Of a DNA stretch of 64,000 bases, positions 16,235 to 24,656 are shown in pieces. Below the pieces are notes generated by a model, which saw only the letters and a list, made by a program, of their open reading frames with translations, searched no databases and was not told the origin of the DNA. Each line of letters starts with the position of its first letter. Position 1 is the stretch's first letter. Where the stretch lies: NCBI GenBank assembly GCA_036723735.1, contig DAIMGT010000009.1:28721-92720 (forward strand), in the 5' to 3' direction. Both the position numbers and the translations under genes were made by a program. The DNA is from UBA4656 sp002405525 (lineage in GTDB: Bacteria; Pseudomonadota; Gammaproteobacteria; Xanthomonadales; Ahniellaceae).

Positions 16235-16744
16235 ATGTCCCTTCGCAAGTCGCTGTTCGCCGCCACCCTCGCGCTCGCGGGCGCATTCAGTCTGACGGTT
16301 GCTGCCGACGATCACGGCGCCAAGGCCGGCCAGCCCAGCATCGTCGGCATCGCCAGCACCAATGCCGACTTCGAGACCCTCACCGCCGCGCTGAAGGCCG
16401 CCGACCTGGTGGCCACGCTGGAGGGCAAGGGTCCGTTCACCGTGTTCGCACCGACCGACGCCGCGTTCGAGAAGCTGCCGGCCGGAACGCTCGAGGACCT
16501 GTTGAAGCCGGAGAACAAGGCCAAGCTGACCGCGATCCTGACCTACCACGTGGTGCCGGGCAACGTGAAGGCGGCCGACGTGGTCAAGCTGACCGGCGCC
16601 AAGACGGTCAACGGCCAGGAAGTGAAGATCGCCGTCAACGGCGGCACGGTAACGGTCGACGGCGCCAAGGTCGTGACGACCGACATCGCCGCCAGCAACG
16701 GCACGATCCACGTGATCGACGCGGTGATCCTGCCGCGGGAGTGA
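16235..16744 (+). CDS. Secreted fasciclin (FAS1) domain protein
   Basis: A 169-residue exported protein made of a signal peptide (about residues 1-26, ending near SLTVAAD) and one FAS1 domain. The two conserved FAS1 boxes are visible: PFTVFAPTDAAFEKLPAG, and TYHVVPGNVKAADVVKL preceded by LTAIL. The C-terminus has the usual GTIHVIDAVILP. FAS1 proteins are adhesion or surface proteins; the ligand here is unknown. The start at 16235 is preceded by AGGAG 7 bp upstream. A strong hairpin follows the stop. Confidence 0.93.
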   Translation: MSLRKSLFAATLALAGAFSLTVAADDHGAKAGQPSIVGIASTNADFETLTAALKAADLVATLEGKGPFTVFAPTDAAFEKLPAGTLEDLLKPENKAKLTAILTYHVVPGNVKAADVVKLTGAKTVNGQEVKIAVNGGTVTVDGAKVVTTDIAASNGTIHVIDAVILPRE

Positions 16745-16756
16745 TCGAGGGCAGGT

Positions 16757-16783
16757 CGGCGGCGGGCCGCATGCCCGCCGTCG
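16757..16783 (+). terminator. Strong GC hairpin after the fasciclin gene
   Basis: An 8-bp perfect stem (CGGCGGGC/GCCCGCCG), extended to about 11 pairs with one G-T wobble, surrounds a 5-nt CGCAT loop. It starts 13 bp after the fasciclin stop. There is no clear T-run, so termination or mRNA 3'-end stabilisation are both possible. Confidence 0.5.
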
Positions 16784-16844
16784 TGACTTGCGGCACGGAA
16801 CTTCCGGCACTGTGTCGACATCTCATCGATGCAGTGAGATTCCG

Positions 16845-16872
16845 GCATGCCGCGGCACTCTCCGCGGCATGC
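16845..16872 (+). promoter_or_regulatory. 11-bp perfect hairpin upstream of the Sel1-like gene
   Basis: GCATGCCGCGG and its exact reverse complement flank a 6-nt loop (CACTCT), 25 bp before the ATG of the Sel1-like gene. It could be a second terminator, a 5'-leader structure or a protein-binding palindrome. The sequence does not decide between these. Confidence 0.45.
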
Positions 16873-16897
16873 TGGTTCATGACCCGGAGGATTCGCC

Positions 16898-17440
16898 ATG
16901 CAGTTCGTCATCCGTTTCGCCCTCGCCGCCGGCCTCGTGGCGGCTCTTGCCGGTGTCGCCAACGCCCGCGATGGCTGGCAGACCATGGATTTCCGCGACT
17001 GGCGCTACATGATGAAGGACGCCCACGCGGCCTACGAACGCGAGGACTATGGCCGCGCGTTCGGCCTCTACGCGCGCAACGCCTGCCTCGGCGACAAGTC
17101 GAGCCAGTTCGCGCTCGGCACCATGTTCCTGCTGGGTCAAGGGACGCCGCCCGACGGCATGCGGGCGTTCGCCTGGTACACGGTCGCCGCGGAGTCGAGG
17201 GACCCCGCCTACGTCAAGGCGCTGCGCCGCATCGAGCCGCTGATCCCGGCCGAGTACCGCTCGGCTTCGGAGGAGCTTGCCGCCGATTACGTCGCGCGCT
17301 TCGGCAGCAAGGCCACCGGGGTCTTCTGCGAGCGCCGAGCGGAAGCGGGCACCCGCATCGCCGAACTCGAGTGCAAGCCGCCGATCGACCCCAATACCGC
17401 CAAGGTCGAAGTGCGGATCTGCGCCGTGCCGGCCGACTGA
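16898..17440 (+). CDS. Exported Sel1-like/TPR repeat protein
   Basis: A 180-residue protein with a signal peptide (about residues 1-23, ending VANARD). A Sel1-like alpha-repeat follows: AHAAYEREDYGRAFGLYARNA, GDKSSQFALGTMFLLGQG and MRAFAWYTVAAESRDPAY fit helix A, helix B and the start of the next repeat. The C-terminal ~60 residues are unlike the repeat and contain two Cys. Such proteins are protein-protein scaffolds; no partner is suggested by the context. A GGAGG-like site precedes the ATG. It converges on the queuosine-precursor transporter gene. Confidence 0.8.
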   Translation: MQFVIRFALAAGLVAALAGVANARDGWQTMDFRDWRYMMKDAHAAYEREDYGRAFGLYARNACLGDKSSQFALGTMFLLGQGTPPDGMRAFAWYTVAAESRDPAYVKALRRIEPLIPAEYRSASEELAADYVARFGSKATGVFCERRAEAGTRIAELECKPPIDPNTAKVEVRICAVPAD

Positions 17441-17468
17441 TGCCGCGGGTGCACCGCCGACCGACGGT

Positions 17469-18242
17469 TCAGCCGCCGGCGGCCGCCCGACGCTTGAGCG
17501 CGTCCGCGGTCTCGCGGCCGAGCCAGGCCTCGATCGCGCGGTGGCCGAAGTAGATCACCGGCGTCAGCAGCACGGCGATCAGCGCCTTGTACAGGTAGTT
17601 CACCGTGCCCACCGCCAGCCACTGCTCGGTGCTCCACTGCTGAGGTCCCAGCACGAAGGCGATGTGGAGCACGATGAAGCTGTCCACCAGTTGCGAGACC
17701 AGGGTGGACCCCGTCGCGCGCAGCCAGATCATGCGCTCGCCGGTGAAGCGGCGCACGCGATGGTAGATCGCCACGTCCACCACCTGGCCGACCGCGAACG
17801 CGGTCACCGAGCCGGCGATGGTCCACATGCCCTGGCCGAAGATCGCCGCAAACGCGACCTGCATGTCGTCCACGCCTTGCGAAGCGCCCGCGCCGACCCA
17901 GAACCCGGCCGGCACCAGGCGGATCGCGAGGTAGGCGAACAGAAAGGCGTAGACGATGAGGAACACCGCCAGCCACGAGATGAAGCGTACCCCGCGGCGG
18001 CCGAAGAACTCGTTGACGATGTCCGTCATCACGAACACCACCGGCCACAGCAGCACGCCGGCGGTGAAGTTGAGCGTGCCGCTGATTCCGAACAGGCTCC
18101 AGCCGACGTCATCGATGCCCAGCGTCGGTTCCAGGGCGAATACCTTCACGCCGATGAACTCCGCCATCAGCGCATTGCAGACGAAGAAGCCGGCCAGCAC
18201 CACGAACAGGCGCTGCGTGCGCGGTGTGTCGGCGCCGTGCAT
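17469..18242 (-). CDS. yhhQ: Queuosine precursor transporter (VUT/YhhQ family)
   Basis: A 257-residue polytopic membrane protein of the VUT/DUF165 family, whose E. coli member YhhQ imports the queuosine precursors preQ0/preQ1. The family signature VMTDIVNEFFGRRG is present, along with the later GQVVDVAIYHRVRRF and STLVSQLVDSF motifs, with six or seven hydrophobic helices. The start at 18242 lies 14 bp after the stop of the DUF502 gene on the same strand, so they are likely one operon. Substrate is assigned by family. It converges on the Sel1-like gene. Confidence 0.87.
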   Translation of the reverse strand: MHGADTPRTQRLFVVLAGFFVCNALMAEFIGVKVFALEPTLGIDDVGWSLFGISGTLNFTAGVLLWPVVFVMTDIVNEFFGRRGVRFISWLAVFLIVYAFLFAYLAIRLVPAGFWVGAGASQGVDDMQVAFAAIFGQGMWTIAGSVTAFAVGQVVDVAIYHRVRRFTGERMIWLRATGSTLVSQLVDSFIVLHIAFVLGPQQWSTEQWLAVGTVNYLYKALIAVLLTPVIYFGHRAIEAWLGRETADALKRRAAAGG

Positions 18243-18256
18243 CGATCGCTCCCGGT

Positions 18257-18940
18257 TCACGCGTCGCCGCGGCGCCCGAAGGACACCGGATCCGGGGCGA
18301 TCGCGCCGCCGGAGATGATGAAGGCCATCGCCTGGTCCATGGTCCAGTCGGTGGTGGTGAGGTCCTCGACCGGGACCACCTCCAGGTAGCCCGAGGTCGG
18401 GTTCGGCGTGGTCGGCACGTAGACCGCGGCGTACTCGCGGCCGTCGGCGACGTTGCGGAACACGCGCGTCACCAGCCCCACGGTCTTCATGCCGGCGTGC
18501 GGAAAGTCGATCAGCACCACGCGCTGCGCCCCGTCGGGCTTGGTCTGCATGATGTCGAGCAGTTTCTTCGCCCCGCCGTAGACGGTCTGCGCGAGCGGGA
18601 TGCGCGCGATCAGCGAGTCGACCGCGCCGAGCATTCGCTGGCCGAACACCCGCGTGGCGAGCAATCCGACGAGGTAGATCACGGCCAGGGTCGCGAGCAG
18701 CGCGAACAGTGACTGCACCCAGGGCTCGTCCAGCCATCCGAGCGCGCCCGGATGGGCCTGCGCCAGGCGCGCTGCGATCGCGCCGGACCACGGCGCCGAC
18801 ATCCCGGACAGCAGCCGGAACAGGAATTCGAACACAACCCAGGTCAGCCACAGCGGCAGCAGGGTGAGCAGGCCGGTCACCAGATAGCGCTGCAGGTGCA
18901 GGCGGCGCGCGAGGCTGGGCGGCGGTGCGGACGTGGCCAT
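18257..18940 (-). CDS. DUF502 family membrane protein
   Basis: A 227-residue protein with two N-terminal membrane helices (about residues 20-45 and 82-105) and a C-terminal soluble domain. Family sequence marks include RRYL-like LHLQRYLVTGLLTLLP, IPLAQTVYGGAKKLLD, VVLIDFPHAGMKTVGLVT and VYVPTTPNPTSGYL. Function of the family is not established. The frame is open far upstream, but the ATG at 18940 begins MATSAPPPSLARRL just before the first helix. It is the first gene of a probable two-gene operon with yhhQ. Confidence 0.85.
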   Translation of the reverse strand: MATSAPPPSLARRLHLQRYLVTGLLTLLPLWLTWVVFEFLFRLLSGMSAPWSGAIAARLAQAHPGALGWLDEPWVQSLFALLATLAVIYLVGLLATRVFGQRMLGAVDSLIARIPLAQTVYGGAKKLLDIMQTKPDGAQRVVLIDFPHAGMKTVGLVTRVFRNVADGREYAAVYVPTTPNPTSGYLEVVPVEDLTTTDWTMDQAMAFIISGGAIAPDPVSFGRRGDA

Positions 18941-19321
18941 GCCCCGATGGTGCCGCAAGGCAGTGGTCGGGGCCAGCGCCGCCGCCGCGGGCAGGGCGGA
19001 GCGCCGTGGGGTGGTGAGTTTCCGAACAGGCATCCAGACCCGTATTGCTTCGGCGCGCGTCCACCACCAGGCGCACGCCGCAGGGGCGCGGGTGCTTGTC
19101 CGGAGGTGCCCTGGCAGGCCGGCGAGCAAGGGCGTTCCTGCACTTTCTCGACCTTGCGAGTCCGGCGCGTGTCCGGCCTCGCTCCCACCGGGTCGATGGT
19201 TTGCGTGATCGACTAGCCAGCGTGCATCCATGCCGCATGCTCGCAGGACGGTTCCCGACACCCTGCTAGGCTTCGCGACGCGACGCGACATGCTGCCGCT
19301 CGCTGCGGCAAAAGGGGCGGG
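18941..19321. other. 381-bp gap between DUF502 and the P-loop kinase-like gene
   Basis: No gene is supported. The two neighbours are divergent, so promoters for both should lie here, but I cannot identify clear boxes. A copy of the dispersed repeat starts near 19017. Composition is GC-rich without the third-position bias of the flanking genes. Confidence 0.5.
19017..19080 (+). repeat. Dispersed intergenic repeat, copy B
   Basis: Sequence containing CGAACAGGCATCCAGACCCG followed about 15 bp later by CGCGCGTCCACCACCAGGCG. The first half resembles copy A at 6841, and both halves resemble the minus-strand copy at 63650-63708 in the same order. The match is degenerate and was judged by eye. Confidence 0.4.
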
Positions 19322-19861
19322 ATGGCGCACGGCGCGGGGCTGGTGCTGGTCGGGATCGCGGGCCTGCCCGGGGCGGGAAAATCGACCGTGGCCGCGCATC
19401 TCGCGGGCGCGCTCGGCCTGCGCCGGGCCTGCCGTGATGAGATCCGTCGGGCGATGTTCCCCGATTGCCGCTGGTCGCCGATGGAGAGGCGCGCTGCGTT
19501 CCGCGCCGCGCTGCTGGCGGCGCGGGTCAACCTGACGCTCGGCTGCGCGACCGTGCTCGACGGCATCACGCTCTCGCGCGAACGCGAGCGTGTGAAGGCG
19601 GCCGCGGTTGCGCGGGCGGCCGGCGCGGCGTGGGTGCTGCTGTGGCTGGACCTGCCGGCGGCGCTCGCCCGCGAGCGGGTCGCGGCGGACGGCGCCGCAC
19701 ACCCGGCCGCAGATCGAACGCCGCGTCTGGTCGACGCGGTGGCGGAACGCTTCGAGCGGCCGTCGGCGGCGGCCTGGATCGACGCCAGTCAGGCGCCGCA
19801 CGCGGTCAGCGCGCAGGCCGAGGCCGTGGTGCGCGAACGGCTGGCGGGCGCGCCGGCCTGA
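19322..19861 (+). CDS. P-loop ATPase / small kinase-like protein (AAA_33 type)
   Basis: A 179-residue soluble protein with Walker A GLPGAGKST at residues 14-22, a RRACRDEIRRAMFP segment resembling the lid/substrate region of zeta-toxin/AAA_33 kinases, and an ATVLDGITLSRERER segment corresponding to their second acidic strand. VLLWLDLPAALARERV follows, as in small nucleotide or metabolite kinases. Substrate unknown. Its last 56 bp overlap the end of the convergent TetR gene on the opposite strand. It has no obvious operon partner. Confidence 0.72.
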   Translation: MAHGAGLVLVGIAGLPGAGKSTVAAHLAGALGLRRACRDEIRRAMFPDCRWSPMERRAAFRAALLAARVNLTLGCATVLDGITLSRERERVKAAAVARAAGAAWVLLWLDLPAALARERVAADGAAHPAADRTPRLVDAVAERFERPSAAAWIDASQAPHAVSAQAEAVVRERLAGAPA

Positions 19862-20462
19862 GGTAGCCGAGCAGCGCACGCACGATCCGCGTATCGAGCC
19901 CCGGCGGCGGGCGGCGGCGGCGACCGACGTCCGCCTCCACCAGCGCGCGGGTGAGCGCGAAGCAGTCTCGGGCCGCCTCGCGCGGCAGGTGCGGGTCGAG
20001 GCTGGCGCGGTGGCGCGCAAGCAGTCGGCCGATGGCGCGCAGGATCCGCGACTCGGTGCGGCGCAGGCGATTGCCCAGCGGCAGGCGCTGCTCCTCGTGG
20101 TCGAGCGCGGCGGCGAGCAGCGGCCGCTGATACTGCTGCCGGACCGCCAGCGACGCCAGCAGCGCCAGCGATTCGTCGAGCGGCCGGTCAACGCAGGCCG
20201 CGATCGCGGACTCAATCCCGGTCGCGAGGTCGTTCTGTGCGCGCTCGACCAGGGCGGCCACCAGCGCGTCCTTGTTCGGGAAGTACTGGTACACCGATCC
20301 CACGCTCACCCCGGCGACCTCCGCCACCCGGTTGGTGTTGAACCCCGCCAGCCCGTCGCGGTCCAGGATGCGAGTCGCGGCTTCGAGGATGCAGGCCACG
20401 GTCGCCGTCGAGCGCGATTGGCGCGGGGCTTTGCGCGGCGCGAGGCGCGATCCGGATGCCAT
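19806..20462 (-). CDS. TetR/AcrR family transcriptional regulator
   Basis: A 218-residue one-component regulator. The N-terminal helix-turn-helix is clear: ILEAATRILDRDGLAGFN, TNRVAEVAGVSVGSVYQYF and PNKDALVAALV, at residues ~20-70. The C-terminal ligand domain is variable and ends in an Arg/Pro-rich tail. The start MASGSRLAPRKAPRQSRS at 20462 is preferred over an upstream ATG at 20564, which lies inside the divergent Mpo1-like gene. The 3' end overlaps the P-loop gene by 56 bp. A likely target is itself or the divergent Mpo1-like gene; this is inference from position. Confidence 0.85.
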   Translation of the reverse strand: MASGSRLAPRKAPRQSRSTATVACILEAATRILDRDGLAGFNTNRVAEVAGVSVGSVYQYFPNKDALVAALVERAQNDLATGIESAIAACVDRPLDESLALLASLAVRQQYQRPLLAAALDHEEQRLPLGNRLRRTESRILRAIGRLLARHRASLDPHLPREAARDCFALTRALVEADVGRRRRPPPGLDTRIVRALLGYLRPARPPAVRAPRPRPAR

Positions 20463-20562
20463 CGGAATGCGAGTGGTGGAAACGAGCAAAGGCTCGCATA
20501 GTGAATCGGCGGCGGCAAGGGCGTGGATGGTCCGCGACCACCGGCCGCGGAGGACGCAGGAC

Positions 20563-20922
20563 ATGACACCCGATGCCGCACCCGACGCGACCCGGACGAC
20601 GGACTTCGAAGGCTTCTACCGTTCGCACTACCTTCCCGAGCATGCGGCGCCCGGCAACGTCGCGCTGCACGTGATCGGCACCCTGGCCGGCATCGTCTGG
20701 CTGCCTACGACCCTGCTGTCCCCCTGGCCGTGGCTGGTGCTGCTGTTCCCGGTGGTGCATGCCGCCCCCGGGCTGCTCGGCCACCGGCTGTTCGAACGCA
20801 ACGCGCTGATCGGCGACCTGCGGGTCCTGCGAAAGGACTTCCCGCCGCACTGGTTCATCGCGGCGAACCACCGGCTGCTGTGGGACCTGCTGCGCGGCAA
20901 CGCTCGCCCGGGCCCGCGCTGA
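20563..20922 (+). CDS. Mpo1-like (DUF962) family protein
   Basis: A 119-residue small protein with two hydrophobic segments. The N-terminal block FYRSHYLPEHAAPGNVALHVIGT matches the His-containing signature of the DUF962/Mpo1 family, and a second His cluster lies in FPVVHAAPGLLGHRLFERN. Yeast Mpo1 is an Fe(II)-dependent dioxygenase in fatty acid alpha-oxidation; whether bacterial members share that activity is not certain. The ATG at 20563 begins about 35 residues before the first hydrophobic stretch. It is divergent from the TetR regulator with 100 bp between starts, a layout that suggests local regulation. Confidence 0.78.
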   Translation: MTPDAAPDATRTTDFEGFYRSHYLPEHAAPGNVALHVIGTLAGIVWLPTTLLSPWPWLVLLFPVVHAAPGLLGHRLFERNALIGDLRVLRKDFPPHWFIAANHRLLWDLLRGNARPGPR

Positions 20923-21062
20923 GCGGCTGCAGGGCGACCCGTGTCTCCCGGGTGGGCAATGGTCGGGCGAGGGGGCGCGCACGCGCGCTCGACGTCAGCG
21001 CACGATTGCTCGCCGGCATCTGGCGCTCGTCTGCGCCAGCCGCCGCCCGCGGGTGGCTTCGC

Positions 21063-21926
21063 TCAGAAGATCATCGACGCCATCCTGCGCCGCGTCGCCG
21101 CCACCAGGTCGGCGTCGTCGATCAGCGAGAAGGACTGGATCAGGGTCCGGCGGCCCAGGTCATCGTCGAATCCGCGATCGCGGCGCATGATCTCCAGGAA
21201 CTGCTCGACTGCCTCGGCGTATTCACCGGCCAGCAGGAAACGTGTGCCGAGCTGGTGGCGCGCGCGCAGGTTCCCCGGTTCGGCCTCGATCGCCGCCGCC
21301 AGTTCGCGCGCGGACGGCGCGCCGTTGACCGCGTGCGCGAAGCTGAGCTGCGCGCGCAGGGTCTTCGCCGCGTCGCCCTCGGCGAGATTGGCGGGCAGGT
21401 GGTTGAGGATGGCCTCGACCTCGTCGACGGCGCCCGTCGCCATCAGGGCGCGCGCGAGTTCGAGCTTCGGTTCATCCTTGTCCGGCTCGGCCGCGACGCG
21501 CTCGCGCAGCAGCGCGACCACGTCCTCCGGCGCCAGCGGCGCCTGTTCGTCTTCCGGCGCCGGCTCGTCGTCCGGCGGCGGCAGGTCGCCGAGGTGCGGG
21601 GCGAGGAACTGGCGAATGACGGACTCCGGCTGTGCGCCCATGAAGCCGTCCACCGGACGCCCGTCGCGGATCAGCATCACGGTCGGCAGGGAGCGGATGC
21701 CGAACAGTGCTGCCAGTTGCATCTGTTCGTCGGTGTTGACCTTCGCGACCAGCAGGTTGCCGCGCTGCTCCTCGGCGAGTTTGTCCAGTACCGGCGCCAG
21801 CGCGCGACACGGCGCGCACCAGGGCGCCCAGAAGTCGACCAGCACCGGAACCTGCGTCGAAGCGACGAGGACCTTCTGTTCGAAATCGGCCTGGGTGACG
21901 TCGAACACGTAGGGTGAGGTGGCCAT
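21063..21926 (-). CDS. cnoX: Thioredoxin-TPR protein CnoX (YbbN-like)
   Basis: A 287-residue protein with a thioredoxin domain (residues ~1-115) and a C-terminal TPR-like domain, the architecture of the chaperedoxin CnoX/YbbN that protects proteins from hypochlorite and hands them to GroEL. The active site reads FWAPWCAPC with both cysteines (37 and 40), so it should be redox-active; E. coli YbbN lacks the first of these. SLPTVMLIRDGRPVDGFMG is the cis-Pro region. An acidic linker (residues ~125-140) separates the domains. The start MATSPYVFDV at 21926 is preceded by AGGCAGGA. Confidence 0.88.
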   Translation of the reverse strand: MATSPYVFDVTQADFEQKVLVASTQVPVLVDFWAPWCAPCRALAPVLDKLAEEQRGNLLVAKVNTDEQMQLAALFGIRSLPTVMLIRDGRPVDGFMGAQPESVIRQFLAPHLGDLPPPDDEPAPEDEQAPLAPEDVVALLRERVAAEPDKDEPKLELARALMATGAVDEVEAILNHLPANLAEGDAAKTLRAQLSFAHAVNGAPSARELAAAIEAEPGNLRARHQLGTRFLLAGEYAEAVEQFLEIMRRDRGFDDDLGRRTLIQSFSLIDDADLVAATRRRMASMIF

Positions 21927-22132
21927 GGGGGTCCTGCCTGGAGGAGATGCCCCCATTGTGGGGATTGGGGGACGGTTGCCAAGTGGGGGCTTCCCCCGCG
22001 CCGGTGGCCGGCTCCGCGCGCGGTACGGCCGCAGGTCGGCGCGCGCGAACGGATCGCGACCCCCACGCCGCTTCCATGAGGCCTGGGAGTTGCGGGACAG
22101 CGCGGACGACCAATGGGGTGGGTGAGCGGCCT

Positions 22133-23443
22133 TCAGGGCGACTTGTAGATCACGCCGTTCTTCATCACGAACGCCATCGACCCCAGGCGGGTCACGTCCT
22201 CCAGCGGATCGCCATCGACCGCCACCACGTCGGCCAGCTTGCCGACCGTGATGCTGCCCAGGGTCGCCGATTCGCCGAGCAGCTCGGCCGCGTTGCGGGT
22301 GGCGGACTGGATGGCCGCCATCGGTGGCATGCCGGCGCCGACCATCAGTTCGAACTCACGCGCGTTTCTGCCGTGCGGAAACACGCCGGCGTCGGTGCCG
22401 AAGGCGATCCTCACGCCCGCCTTCCACGCCCGGCCAAAGGTCTTCTGGATCAGGGGCCCCACGGCGAGCGCCTTGGGCCGCACGATCTCGGGGTAGTAGC
22501 CGGGTTCGATGGCCATCTCGCCGACGAACACGCCGGCGGAGATGGTCGGTACGTACCAGGTGCCCTTCTCCCGCATCAGGCGCATCGTGTCGTTGCTCAG
22601 GTAGGTGCCATGCTCGATCGAGTCCACGCCGGCGAGCACCGCGCGGCGCGCGCCGTCATCGCCGTGGGCATGCGCGGCAACCTTCATGCCGTAGTCGCGC
22701 GCGGTGTCGACGATGGCCCTGATTTCCTCCACCGTGAACTGCGGGTTCTGCCCGTTCTTGGCGAACGACAGCACCCCGCCGGTGGCGGTGATCTTGATCA
22801 GGTCGGCGCTTTCCTTGTAGCGCTGGCGCACCGACTTTCGCGCTTCCCCCGGCGAATTGATCACGCCCTCCTGCGGGCCCGGGTCACCCATGATGCGGCG
22901 CGCCCAGCCGTTGGTGGGGTCCGCATGGCCGCCGGTGGTGGCGATCGACTTGCCGGAACTGAAGATGCGCGGGCCCCTGACCAGGCCCTGCGCGATGGCC
23001 TCGCGCAACGACACGGACACCACGCCGTCGTCGCCGAGGTGGCGCACCGTGGTGAAGCCGGCCAGCAGCGTGCGCTCGGCGTACACCACGCTGCGGAAGG
23101 CGTAATCCGGGGGGTTGAGGCGAAAGCCTTCGCTGTAGGCGTCGCGGCTGGTCTCGCTGGTGATGTGCACGTGCATGTCCATCAGGCCGGGCATGCAGGT
23201 ATGGCCGGACAGGTCGACTACCCTCGCGCCGTCGACGGGGTCGTGGCCGGCGCGCACCTCGGCGATGCGGTCGCCGGCGACCACCACGGTGTGGGGGCCG
23301 AGTCGGCGACCGGCGTCGACGTCGATCATCGCGCCGCAGCGCAGCGCGGTCGTGGCGGGCGCAACGGGCGACTGCGCGAGGCCTGCGGGCGCGGCGAGCG
23401 CCAGCGCGAGGGCGGACATCGGGAAGGTGCGGCGAAGGGTCAC
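22133..23443 (-). CDS. Secreted amidohydrolase family protein (imidazolonepropionase-like)
   Basis: A 436-residue metal-dependent amidohydrolase with a signal peptide ending near APAGLAQS. Metal ligands are visible in MDMHVHIT (HxH), the carboxylated-Lys candidate in ADLIKITATGG, VAAHAHGDDG, and IEHGTYLS. The final Asp is in AFGTDAGVFPHG. C-terminal KLADVVAVDGDPLED is the usual beta-sandwich return. Relatives include secreted Xaa-Pro dipeptidase-like and imidazolonepropionase-like enzymes; the substrate is unknown. The GTG at 23443 yields a standard signal peptide; an ATG at 23419 would leave it short. Confidence 0.85.
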   Translation of the reverse strand: MTLRRTFPMSALALALAAPAGLAQSPVAPATTALRCGAMIDVDAGRRLGPHTVVVAGDRIAEVRAGHDPVDGARVVDLSGHTCMPGLMDMHVHITSETSRDAYSEGFRLNPPDYAFRSVVYAERTLLAGFTTVRHLGDDGVVSVSLREAIAQGLVRGPRIFSSGKSIATTGGHADPTNGWARRIMGDPGPQEGVINSPGEARKSVRQRYKESADLIKITATGGVLSFAKNGQNPQFTVEEIRAIVDTARDYGMKVAAHAHGDDGARRAVLAGVDSIEHGTYLSNDTMRLMREKGTWYVPTISAGVFVGEMAIEPGYYPEIVRPKALAVGPLIQKTFGRAWKAGVRIAFGTDAGVFPHGRNAREFELMVGAGMPPMAAIQSATRNAAELLGESATLGSITVGKLADVVAVDGDPLEDVTRLGSMAFVMKNGVIYKSP

Positions 23444-23484
23444 GGCAGTCTCCGGTTGGCGGGCGGGCGGGCGTCGATCGCGGA

Positions 23485-24564
23485 TCAGCGCAGCACCAGG
23501 GCGGCCTCGCGGCCGATCAGCGAAAAGGCGATGAACTCGTGGACGATCCCGCGCGCGTCGCAGAACTCCCGCCACGCGCGAAACTCATGCGACTCCCAGC
23601 CCGGATAGGACAGGAAGTCGTCGAACACCAGCACGCTGCCAGCCCGCAGCCGAGGCGCCAGCGACTCGAGCACGGTGCGCGTCGAAGCATAGAGATCGCA
23701 GTCGATGTGTGCCAGCCGCACCGCGCCATCGTGGGTGGCGAGGAAGGACGGCAGCGTGTCCTCGAACCATCCGCGGTGCAGCCGTACCGGCGCGGCGACC
23801 CGCGGCAGACGGCCCCCGGTGCTGAGGTCGCCGCGCGCGTCCTTGCCGGTCCAGTCGGCGGGCAGGCCCTCGAAGGAATCGAAGCCATGCACCAGGCCGT
23901 CGGCGCCGGGCTCGAGCATGCGCAGGCTGCGGCCGTGGAATACGCCGAACTCCAGCACGAGGCCTTTCAGCGTCGCCGCCGCGCGTGCGGCGGCGAGCAC
24001 CGCGGGTCCGGTGCCCAGCAGCCGCGCCGGCGGCAGGTGTCCGCGCTGGAACAGGGCCGATTCCCAGCGCGCGTCGGCCATCGCGCGGCCGAAGCGGCGC
24101 GGCTGCGGCGCGTCCTCGCCGCACAGCAGGCGCAGGCAGGCGTGCGCGACCTCCGCCTCGCCGAACTGCGGCGCGCGGCGCGTGAGGTCGGCGAACGCTG
24201 GCAGCAGGGTGAGGGGCGGTTCGCGGTCGAGCCGCAGTTGCGCCTCCAGCAGGGCCAGCGGCGGGCTGTCGGCGAGCCCGCGGCGCGCGGACGCGGCGCG
24301 CTCGAGGGCTTCGCCGCGTCGATCGAGCATCGCCAGCGCCTGCACCTCGCGCAGCGCGGCCTCGGGATCCTGCGGCGCGGCGCGCGCGGCGCGACCGAAC
24401 AGGCGCATCGCCTCGTCGTAGTCGCCGTTCGACCAGCGCGCCTGGGCGGCGGGCAGGGCGGCCGCGTCCGGCACCGGCCGGCCATCGAGCAGCGCGCAGG
24501 CGCCGGCTGCATCGCGGGCGGCGAGTCGTTCGCGCAGGGCAGTGGCGAGGGTGTCGGCGTCCAT
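23485..24564 (-). CDS. TPR-fused TylF-like class I SAM methyltransferase
   Basis: A 359-residue protein. Residues ~1-190 are helical and TPR-like (RWSNGDYDEAMRLFGRAARAAPQDPEAAL). The remainder is a methyltransferase of the TylF/macrocin O-methyltransferase type: LVLEFGVFHGRSL is the SAM-binding motif I, VHGFDSFEGLPADW the acidic strand, LAHIDCDLYASTRTVLE the metal-site strand, and LVFDDFLSYPGWESHE the DD motif. Substrate unknown; the nearby genes do not form a biosynthetic cluster. It starts at 24564 and is divergent from the membrane protein gene; the amidohydrolase follows after 41 bp. Confidence 0.8.
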   Translation of the reverse strand: MDADTLATALRERLAARDAAGACALLDGRPVPDAAALPAAQARWSNGDYDEAMRLFGRAARAAPQDPEAALREVQALAMLDRRGEALERAASARRGLADSPPLALLEAQLRLDREPPLTLLPAFADLTRRAPQFGEAEVAHACLRLLCGEDAPQPRRFGRAMADARWESALFQRGHLPPARLLGTGPAVLAAARAAATLKGLVLEFGVFHGRSLRMLEPGADGLVHGFDSFEGLPADWTGKDARGDLSTGGRLPRVAAPVRLHRGWFEDTLPSFLATHDGAVRLAHIDCDLYASTRTVLESLAPRLRAGSVLVFDDFLSYPGWESHEFRAWREFCDARGIVHEFIAFSLIGREAALVLR

Positions 24565-24656
24565 CGGCCATTCAGCGTAGCGCGGACGGCGATGCTCGGC
24601 TCGCCACGGTGGCGGCCGCGTGCCAGAATTTGTCCGGACAAGCAGGCGGGCGCGCG

